From: Candidatus Poseidoniaceae archaeon
GTDB lineage: Archaea > Thermoplasmatota > Poseidoniia > Poseidoniales > Poseidoniaceae
Assembly (NCBI GenBank): GCA_022425185.1
Contig: JAKMFY010000092.1
Span: 1 to 9,485 of the forward strand
Direction: 5' to 3'
DNA: 9,485 nt
In this document: one piece after another, positions 4,173 through 9,485 of the stretch
Position numbering within the stretch: the stretch's first letter is position 1
Layout: every line of letters starts with the position of its first letter
Position numbers and translations under genes: made by a program
The notes under the pieces: generated by a model
Databases searched by the model: none
Told to the model about the DNA's origin: nothing
What the model saw: only the letters and a program-made list of their open reading frames with translations

Positions 4173-6692
4173 ATGAAAAAAATGATTCTGATTTCACTTG
4201 GTCTCGTTCTTGTTTTATGCTTACCTTCTTTGCTTTACACGGGCTCTTACATCGTATCGGATACGCCTGTTCCACTGGATGAAACAGCATATGAGCTATC
4301 ACCTTATCCTGATGAACCATTGACAGAAGGTTTCCTATTCCTCATCTTCGATGGTGGCCGCAAAGATATGATGAGCGACCCAGAACTCATGCCTAATTTG
4401 AATCGGCGTGTGCAAGATGGAGCTTACCTCGAAGTGCGGACAAATCCATTGACAATGACGGCAATGTGCGTTAAGGAGATGGCCACCGGGGTTCCAGCAA
4501 GGCCTAATGAAGCGTTGCAAAATTTCCATCCACAACACCCAGGAAGCGTTGACGGATTCAATCTTGCTTCAACTTATGATGGTGATGGTGATGGAGAGCC
4601 AGACAATTATGTTGGGATTATTGGCGATTATGTTTGGAAAGACCTCCTTCCAGACAAAGAAAAAGTTCCTTTTTCCCAAGCCCGATATGGACATGCAGAT
4701 TATCATAAAGGAGACGAAGAAGGTTTTGCAACACTGAAACAATGGGCTGCAGGGGCCGTACCTGACGGTCATGAGCAACCTCGAAACCTCATCATAACAC
4801 ATCTTTCAGGTCTCGACAGTGTTGGACATCGCTACGGAACGGTTGATTCAGATGAGTACAAAGATAAATTAAGTTTTATCGATAAGAATCTAGAAGAAGT
4901 ATTCCAATTACTTCCAGATGATTGGACGGTAGTTGTTACCTCTGATCACGGGTTAACAGATTCGGGTCAGCATGGTTCTGACTTAGATATTCTACGAGAT
5001 GTTGCAGCCTTCATGTGGGGCCCTAACATCAAACCAGGAGTTGTGGTTGAAGGTGTAAATCAACGGGATATCGCCACACTTCCATCGATGTTATTTTCTC
5101 TACCAATGCCGCATGCAGTTCATGGAAAAATCCCATTAGAGGCGTTTGTTTTAACTCCTGAAAAGCGAGATGCTATCGACCAATGGAATTGGGATGCAAC
5201 AGTTGCTCGTAACGATTGGTTGAAAGAAGAAGGGCATACATATGTGGACGGATTAGAACGTTCCTCGATTGAATGGGAAAGACTCAATGTTGATGAAATC
5301 GGGATACGGACCACAGATATTGCGCTTAGTGTGATTACGATAATAGCACTGACTGCCGTTTTGTTTAATATCTTGAAAAAGAGAGGTATTTCCACCGCAT
5401 TCAATGCATCAACTTGCTTTGGCTTTCTCTCTGTTTTCGCAGGTTCCCTCGTATTATCATACAATCGAGACATCGGAGATTGGCTGTATTATCCAATGGG
5501 ATTGATTTTACCTGTCTCTGTATTTGTTATTGGAATGAGAATGTTGAAATTAGAACGTTGGCGGGATTTCAACTTCAAGAACCAACATATCGCAGCACTG
5601 GGTCTCCTCTTAATCACGATGGTGATGTATCCCGAAACGCGTTTATCCATTATTGGCTTGATGATATTTGCATATATTGTTCTCGATCGCTATTATCTTC
5701 ATGGTTCGGAACAACATATGCCGAATACGGTGTTTATTCCATTCTCGATTATTTGCATCATCGCCTTCTTCCTGAGTGATCATCGCCTCCTCGGCGTATC
5801 CTTGACACGGGACTATCTCGTCACTATCCAACAAGAAGAGTTGTCGATGCTCTTCCTTTCAATCGTACTCGCATCATCATCATCTTTCCTGTATCTTTGG
5901 CACGTCGAATCAATACGTTCGAAAACAACTCTTTTGACGGTTTGCGGATTGTTTGGATTGTTACCATATGCGATGTGGTTCAAAACAAATGAAATCGATT
6001 GGGTTGTTCTTTCAATATTCATTCTGTGTATTATTACAGCCATTGTAGAAGGTATTCGAGGCAATAAACGTAGTTCAATTGCACCAATTCGGTTCGTTGG
6101 ATTTGCTTGGGTTACCATCAGTTGGGGGGCGTATGCTGGAGCAACAACAATGGTACTCTACACGGGCTTTTTCTATCTAATGCAACGAGAATTTGGCTTC
6201 TTGAAGAGTCCACAAGATAAACCATTATTCGAATCTGCACGTTATGTACTGCTTGCTTTGATCCCCATTGGAGCATGGTTCACATGGTGGGCTACAATGG
6301 GGCAATTAGACGGCCTTTCACATCCAAGAGATATCGATCCAGGAAACCTTTTCCTCACAGGTGGATATATCGGAGATCGAATTTCACCAAGCAATACCTG
6401 GGTTGGATTTATGGGCGGTGGGCCAATGATTTTGATGACAGTTCTCTGGTTCCAGATGTTTAAGGAAATCAAATGGCCGCTAACATATGCCTTGATTTTG
6501 TTTTCGTTGAGATTTGCTTTACTTGCAGTCCATCTGTCAGTAACACCGAATCTTCCAAGACTTGTGTTCAAAGTATCTTGGGATATTGTCCTTTACTTTG
6601 GCTTAGGTGTTCTGGTCTTATCCCTTTTAGGCATTGAGACATTCAAACAGCGCAAGGCTCTTGAGGAACCTGAAATCTTGATTCCTTCATAG
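4173..6692 (+). CDS. GPI ethanolamine-phosphate transferase-like membrane enzyme (PIG-N/O/G type)
   Basis: The 839-residue protein starts with a hydrophobic signal anchor (residues about 4-27). Residues about 50-330 are an alkaline-phosphatase-superfamily domain outside the membrane, and from about 383 there are roughly 14 membrane helices. This is the architecture of eukaryotic PIG-N, PIG-O and PIG-G, which transfer phosphoethanolamine to GPI mannoses. Metal-site and catalytic motifs are intact: DGGRKD (D60), NPLTMTAMCVKEMATG with likely nucleophile T94, HLSGLDSVGHRYG (D215, H219), TSDHG (D258, H259) and GQHG (H267). The segment PMPHAVHGKIPLE matches the family's PIPFS-GK region. A DGDGDGEPD loop at 136-144 resembles calcium-binding repeats. 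Family members are about 900-1100 residues, so this is somewhat short. Archaea have no proven GPI pathway, so the acceptor is probably another glycolipid or glycan. A broader phosphodiesterase or phosphatase role is possible. Confidence 0.85.
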   Translation: MKKMILISLGLVLVLCLPSLLYTGSYIVSDTPVPLDETAYELSPYPDEPLTEGFLFLIFDGGRKDMMSDPELMPNLNRRVQDGAYLEVRTNPLTMTAMCVKEMATGVPARPNEALQNFHPQHPGSVDGFNLASTYDGDGDGEPDNYVGIIGDYVWKDLLPDKEKVPFSQARYGHADYHKGDEEGFATLKQWAAGAVPDGHEQPRNLIITHLSGLDSVGHRYGTVDSDEYKDKLSFIDKNLEEVFQLLPDDWTVVVTSDHGLTDSGQHGSDLDILRDVAAFMWGPNIKPGVVVEGVNQRDIATLPSMLFSLPMPHAVHGKIPLEAFVLTPEKRDAIDQWNWDATVARNDWLKEEGHTYVDGLERSSIEWERLNVDEIGIRTTDIALSVITIIALTAVLFNILKKRGISTAFNASTCFGFLSVFAGSLVLSYNRDIGDWLYYPMGLILPVSVFVIGMRMLKLERWRDFNFKNQHIAALGLLLITMVMYPETRLSIIGLMIFAYIVLDRYYLHGSEQHMPNTVFIPFSIICIIAFFLSDHRLLGVSLTRDYLVTIQQEELSMLFLSIVLASSSSFLYLWHVESIRSKTTLLTVCGLFGLLPYAMWFKTNEIDWVVLSIFILCIITAIVEGIRGNKRSSIAPIRFVGFAWVTISWGAYAGATTMVLYTGFFYLMQREFGFLKSPQDKPLFESARYVLLALIPIGAWFTWWATMGQLDGLSHPRDIDPGNLFLTGGYIGDRISPSNTWVGFMGGGPMILMTVLWFQMFKEIKWPLTYALILFSLRFALLAVHLSVTPNLPRLVFKVSWDIVLYFGLGVLVLSLLGIETFKQRKALEEPEILIPS

Positions 6693-6917
6693 ACGAGTCT
6701 TGAAACCCATAGCACGAACGACGCACCATGCAGCTCTTGCTTCGAAAATCGCAAATGCGCCTCCGAAGACGCTTCCACCCACTGCAAGCCAACCGAGCGT
6801 TGAAGGGAGTACTCCTAGCAGGGTGAATACAGCAATAACGAGTCCAAAAAAGACAGCGGCAATACCAGTGATGAGTCGTGCGGCTTGTCCACGGGCGTCA
6901 ATATTGCATTCGAACAT
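6687..6917 (-). CDS. DUF2892 (YgaP-like) small membrane protein (76 aa)
   Basis: From MFECNIDARGQAARL the protein has the DUF2892 layout: a Cys-Asn-x-Asp...Arg head, two hydrophobic helices (about 15-35 and 38-58), and an end WCVVRAMGFKT matching the family's CPLYxxLGxxT tail. In bacterial YgaP this domain anchors a rhodanese to the membrane. Here the rhodanese is the divergent neighbour, so the two proteins probably cooperate in persulfide handling (inference). The frame reaches an ATG at 7017-7019, adding 34 residues. I chose 6915-6917 because DUF2892 starts there, a TATA-like CATATAG lies about 24 nt upstream, and the longer form would overlap the rhodanese start. The TGA stop overlaps the end of the convergent transferase-like gene by 6 bp. 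Confidence 0.75.
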   Translation of the reverse strand: MFECNIDARGQAARLITGIAAVFFGLVIAVFTLLGVLPSTLGWLAVGGSVFGGAFAIFEARAAWCVVRAMGFKTRL

Positions 6918-6937
6918 ATGGTTGAATCCAGAACGCA

Positions 6938-6944
6938 CTATATG
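6938..6944 (-). promoter_or_regulatory. TATA box (CATATAG) for the DUF2892 gene
   Basis: On the minus strand this element is centred 24 nt before the ATG at 6915-6917, fitting leaderless transcription, and supports the short DUF2892 start. It lies in the 87-bp divergent gap shared with the rhodanese gene. Confidence 0.5.
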
Positions 6945-7004
6945 AACAGATGTTTTCAAAGAAACAGATGAATATCTTGAAATTAGACTGCTGAATCTTG
7001 CACC

Positions 7005-7394
7005 ATGGGCAAAAAGCACAATCCTCTGTTTCTTCGACGAGTCGAGAACTCAAGATCAGTCATCAAAGAGTGCGATATTGAGGAATTCGCTATGATGTTG
7101 AATGATAACAATCCATTGTTCATCATCGATGTGAGGGAATTTCACGAGTTTGAATCTGGCCACATGAAAGGCGCAACACACATCAGCAAGGGCGTGCTTG
7201 AACGAGACATAGAGAAGCATCCGTTTGATACAACCGACCGAATCGTTCTCTACTGTGGAGGAGGTTTCCGTTCAGCAATCGCGGCTGAGTCTCTGAAAGA
7301 TATGGGGTATGAAGATGTACATTCACTCTGGGGCGGATGGAGAGCAATAGTGGCAGAAGGCCTTGAAATAACGACCGTTAATTCCTCTGATTAA
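7005..7394 (+). CDS. Single-domain rhodanese-like sulfurtransferase (129 aa)
   Basis: Residues about 20-120 form one rhodanese domain: the CH2A-like segment IIDVREFHEFESGHMKGATHIS, then the active-site loop starting at C84 in LYCGGGFRS, and the closing helix and GGWRAI. The catalytic cysteine is present, so the protein can form a persulfide and transfer sulfane sulfur. The six-residue loop (CGGGFRS) is the sulfurtransferase form, not the longer phosphatase (Cdc25) loop. About 20 basic residues precede the domain, with no signal peptide, so it is cytoplasmic. It is divergent from the DUF2892 gene, and together they correspond to the two parts of YgaP. A weak AT-rich patch (GAAATTAG, about 6979-6986) is the only promoter candidate. 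Confidence 0.9.
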   Translation: MGKKHNPLFLRRVENSRSVIKECDIEEFAMMLNDNNPLFIIDVREFHEFESGHMKGATHISKGVLERDIEKHPFDTTDRIVLYCGGGFRSAIAAESLKDMGYEDVHSLWGGWRAIVAEGLEITTVNSSD

Positions 7395-7398
7395 TTGT

Positions 7399-7414
7399 CT
7401 TCCAAACAAGGAAG
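7399..7414 (+). terminator. Short hairpin after the rhodanese gene, possible terminator
   Basis: CTTCC and GGAAG form a 5-bp stem around a 6-nt loop, 4 nt after the TAA stop. A short GTTTT run follows about 10 nt later. The stem is short and the T-run weak, so this is only a candidate end for the rhodanese transcript. Confidence 0.2.
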
Positions 7415-7461
7415 TGTGTCGCGTTTTCACCAATTCTTTGAATGGTTTAGAATGGACAGAC

Positions 7462-7470
7462 TCATAAAGG
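7462..7470 (+). promoter_or_regulatory. TATA-like box (TCATAAAGG) for the eL15 operon
   Basis: The only TATA-like element in the 115-bp gap before eL15 is centred about 44 nt upstream of its ATG. It would start transcription near 7492 and leave a leader of about 18 nt, unlike the leaderless starts elsewhere in the window. Confidence 0.4.
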
Positions 7471-7509
7471 GGTGTAAAGTCGGCAACTTGCTTCCATTGA
7501 GTTGATACT

Positions 7510-8112
7510 ATGGCAAAAGGACTACATCATTACGTTAGAGAAACTTGGAAGAAGCCTAAAGAGGCTCTCCCGCACATGTTTCGACAGACTCGCATGGCCC
7601 AATGGCGCCGCGAACCTGTCAACTGCAGAATCGAGCGTCCGACCCGTCTCGACGCTGCTCGCCGTCTTGGATACAAAGCCAAGCAAGGTGTAGTTCTCAT
7701 TCGAACTCGTGTTCGACGTGGTGGTCTACGCAAGGGTAAGATTCACATGAAGCGTAAGCCATCCAAGGCTGGTATCTCCAAAATCACAATGGCAAAGAAC
7801 ACACAGCGAATCGCTGAAGAACGTGTTGGCCGCCATTTCCCTAACCTCGAAGTTCTCAACTCGTACTGGGTTGGAGAAGATGGAAAACACAAGTTCTTCG
7901 AAGTAATCATGATCGATACACACCACCCTGCTATCATCAAGGATAAGCAACTCGGCGTCTTCTGCCAAGCAAATGGTAACATGAGCCATCGAGGCCGTGC
8001 TTACCGTGGTAAGACATCCGCAGGAAAGCGTGGACGTGGTCTCTTCAACAAGGGTAAGGGTGCAGAGAAGTTGCGTCCTTCTCTGAAGGCAAACCTCAAC
8101 CGCGGCAAGTGA
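7510..8112 (+). CDS. rpl15e: Large-subunit ribosomal protein eL15 (L15e), 200 aa
   Basis: The protein is a component of the archaeal/eukaryotic 50S/60S subunit and has no bacterial counterpart, so it fixes the domain of life. It starts with the family's MAKGLHHYVRETWKKP and continues with the highly basic WRREP, RPTRLDAARRLGYKAKQG and RVRRGGLRKGK segments. The NTQRIAEERVGRHFPNLEVL and YWVGEDGKHKFFEVI regions follow, then a C-terminal GKTSAGKRGRGL with a lysine-rich end. Length is within the archaeal range of about 190-205. The start is the only one that keeps the conserved N-terminus. It leads the eL15, PRC-barrel and RNase Z set, with 57 bp to the next gene, and growth-linked expression would be expected. 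Confidence 0.97.
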   Translation: MAKGLHHYVRETWKKPKEALPHMFRQTRMAQWRREPVNCRIERPTRLDAARRLGYKAKQGVVLIRTRVRRGGLRKGKIHMKRKPSKAGISKITMAKNTQRIAEERVGRHFPNLEVLNSYWVGEDGKHKFFEVIMIDTHHPAIIKDKQLGVFCQANGNMSHRGRAYRGKTSAGKRGRGLFNKGKGAEKLRPSLKANLNRGK

Positions 8113-8156
8113 AATCAAGCGTTTGTTTGATGTCCTTGTTCTTCTTCCCCCAACAC

Positions 8157-8163
8157 AGGAGGG
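8157..8163 (+). promoter_or_regulatory. Strong Shine-Dalgarno (AGGAGGG) for the PRC-barrel gene
   Basis: The site is 6 nt before the ATG at 8170. First genes in this window lack such sites, so its presence marks this as an internal cistron of the eL15 transcript. Confidence 0.7.
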
Positions 8164-8169
8164 CGACAA

Positions 8170-8427
8170 ATGGGTAAAGGCCAGCGTAGTTTGACAGACG
8201 TAACAGGTCTGAGTGTTTACCTCCCGGATGGTCGTCTTCTTGGCGTAGTTCACGACACAGTTATCGAGCACTCGACGATGACGTGTACGCATTTATTCGT
8301 TCGAGACACGCCTCCAGAGCTTGTCACAGACTCGATTCACGTTGCAGTACCTTGGCGCTGGGTGCGATCGATCAACGACATCGTCGTGCTTCGATGGTTC
8401 CCCGAAACGCCAATATCCCGTACTTAA
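8170..8427 (+). CDS. PRC-barrel domain protein (85 aa)
   Basis: The whole protein is one PRC-barrel. It has an opening DVTGLSVYLPDGRLLGVVHD with the family's G-x-x-V and G-x-x-LG-x-V-x-D pattern, a central hydrophobic strand (CTHLFV), and IHVAVPWRWVRSINDIVVL, the family's I-x-VP...V...I-DIV-L ending. Archaeal single-domain PRC-barrel proteins include the CdpB proteins that modulate FtsZ-based division in haloarchaea. Others are suspected of RNA-related roles because they sit in translation operons, so both roles are possible here. There is no membrane segment or signal peptide. A strong Shine-Dalgarno precedes it, and its TAA stop overlaps the Shine-Dalgarno of the RNase Z gene, which suggests coupled translation. 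Confidence 0.85.
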   Translation: MGKGQRSLTDVTGLSVYLPDGRLLGVVHDTVIEHSTMTCTHLFVRDTPPELVTDSIHVAVPWRWVRSINDIVVLRWFPETPISRT

Positions 8428-8432
8428 GGAGG
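8426..8432 (+). promoter_or_regulatory. Shine-Dalgarno (AAGGAGG) that decides the RNase Z start
   Basis: Three in-frame ATG codons follow at 8434, 8440 and 8443. The site ends 1, 7 and 10 nt before them, so 8440 is best spaced. It overlaps the TAA stop of the PRC-barrel gene (8425-8427). Confidence 0.65.
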
Positions 8433-8439
8433 AATGCAC

Positions 8440-9485
8440 ATGATGGAATTACACATTCTTGGGACTGCATCAGCGCGGCCTACATCAACAAGAAATGTGA
8501 GTGGAAGCGTCCTTTCAACAGAAGATGGGTTGGTTGTTATCGATGCAGGCGAAGGTTTTCAGATTCGATATTCTGCACAACGGGGTTTGATGAAACGAAG
8601 TGATCAAACTGCATCCTTACGTCCTCATAAAATTGCAGTGATTGCATTGACCCACGGTCATCTGGATCACACATGGGGGCTTCTTCCTTTTCTTCAGACC
8701 CTTGCTCTAGATGGCCGGAAGCATCCGTTGATGATTTATGGACCAACGTCTCAATCTATTTTGGACGCTTTAGAAACTGATGGATTTGATGCAGAAGTTC
8801 CTGTGAATACTCCTTCTGCTGATCTCATAAATCAGTATAGGGCTTGGTTCCAACTCGGAGCAAACTCAGCGGAATTAGGATACGAAGTCCGCTGGATGTT
8901 AGGCGAGCCATCTTCGAGTAGATGGGTTGAACTCAATCCCGATATATCTTCACTTCATTGGCATGAAGAAATGCCTCAACCAGAGCCTTTCAAGAGCATT
9001 CGTCTTGACGCCCTTGCTACGAAACACAGCGTACCATCTTGTGCTTGGCAAATCACAAAGGCAGCCCAGAAAGGAGTTTTTGATCGTAATCGAGCAACTC
9101 TTGCAGGCCTGAATGAAAGCGAACGTCGGTTACTTGCAACAGGCACAGATGTCGAGAAAGAAAACGGAACGATCCTCAAAGCATCTTCGTTCCGTGGACC
9201 CGAACGAAGCGCTCATTCGTTTGTCATCTCGGGAGATACTGCAGAACAATCTATTCATCCAGTCGGTATCCCAACAGTTCTTGTTCATGAAGCTACTTTT
9301 TTGGAAGAATCTCATTCAAAAGCAGAGGAACATCTCCACAGTACGGCAAAGGGGGCTGCAAGAACGGCAAAGGCTTGTGGAGCCGAGCACCTCATATTGA
9401 CACATTTTTCAGCACGAATTCGAGATGCTTCCGAATCACTTAATGAAGCGATAGAAGAATATGGAGACGGTCGTGGAATGGCATA
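8440..9485 (+). CDS. rnz: Ribonuclease Z, tRNA 3'-processing metallo-beta-lactamase enzyme (3' partial)
   Basis: RNase Z cuts the 3' trailer from pre-tRNA so that CCA can be added. The frame is open to the right edge, with 348 residues visible. It begins MMELHILGTASARPTSTRNVSG, the family's LGT-x-x-x-P-T-x-x-R-N-x-S head. Zinc ligands are in place: T-H72-G-H74-L-D76-H77, H196 in TKHSVPS, D266 in SGDT, and H322 in THFSAR. HEATF (H283-E284) and the HLHSTAKGAARTA helix are also typical. Bacterial and archaeal RNase Z are usually about 300-320 residues; the excess appears to lie between the HxHxDH motif and H196, where extra Trp-rich sequence occurs (roughly 8830-8960). All residues needed for activity visible in this part are present. 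Confidence 0.9.
   Translation, partial: MMELHILGTASARPTSTRNVSGSVLSTEDGLVVIDAGEGFQIRYSAQRGLMKRSDQTASLRPHKIAVIALTHGHLDHTWGLLPFLQTLALDGRKHPLMIYGPTSQSILDALETDGFDAEVPVNTPSADLINQYRAWFQLGANSAELGYEVRWMLGEPSSSRWVELNPDISSLHWHEEMPQPEPFKSIRLDALATKHSVPSCAWQITKAAQKGVFDRNRATLAGLNESERRLLATGTDVEKENGTILKASSFRGPERSAHSFVISGDTAEQSIHPVGIPTVLVHEATFLEESHSKAEEHLHSTAKGAARTAKACGAEHLILTHFSARIRDASESLNEAIEEYGDGRGMA

Noticed and set aside
7530..8292. Long antisense ORFs (67-188 aa) opposite eL15
   Set aside because: The plus-strand frame is an unmistakable ribosomal protein; the antisense frames have no conserved domain.
8283..8603. 106-aa plus-strand ORF across the PRC-barrel/RNase Z junction
   Set aside because: It overlaps two well-supported genes in another frame and contains no recognisable motif.

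Overview
The window looks like a chromosomal segment of a marine planktonic archaeon, most likely Marine Group II (Candidatus Poseidoniales) or a close relative. Four things point there. The archaeal/eukaryotic-type ribosomal protein eL15 is followed by an archaeal operon partner set (PRC-barrel protein, RNase Z). TATA-like boxes lie about 25 nt before several start codons, as expected for leaderless transcripts. An acidic, Asp-rich thrombospondin-3-like surface protein ends in a membrane anchor and a short 'GGLPAGWTMEQWAWYGEDYL' tail. Base composition is moderate and intergenic gaps are short. The lineage call rests on recognition, not on a search.

Layout. 1-1596 (+): 3' part of a large repetitive Ca-binding surface protein, open at the left edge. 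1765-1899 (+): a 44-residue two-CxxC zinc-ribbon-like protein. 2015-2227 (+): a 70-residue membrane protein. On the minus strand follow a 91-residue two-helix membrane protein (2358-2633), a CxxC peroxiredoxin-like protein (2727-3269) and a SpoU/TrmH-type RNA 2'-O-methyltransferase (3323-4030). A family of short ACCCTCTGATT repeats, one pair forming a palindrome, surrounds the 91-residue gene. 4173-6692 (+): an 839-residue relative of the eukaryotic GPI ethanolamine-phosphate transferases, with an extracytoplasmic alkaline-phosphatase-fold domain and about 14 C-terminal membrane helices. It converges with, and overlaps by 6 bp, a DUF2892 membrane protein (6687-6917, -). That gene is divergent from a single-domain rhodanese (7005-7394, +); the pair together equals the two halves of bacterial YgaP. 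7510 to the right edge (+) is an apparent operon: eL15, a PRC-barrel protein and RNase Z (open at the right edge).

How they fit together. The right-hand operon is information processing (ribosome, tRNA 3' maturation) with a PRC-barrel protein in the middle. The centre concerns the cell envelope and sulfur/redox chemistry. The most unusual gene is the GPI-transferase-like enzyme, which suggests outside-facing transfer of a phospho-head-group onto a glycolipid or glycan; its substrate cannot be read from sequence. There is no gene-free stretch longer than 300 bases. I saw no rRNA, tRNA, CRISPR array, transposase or integrase.
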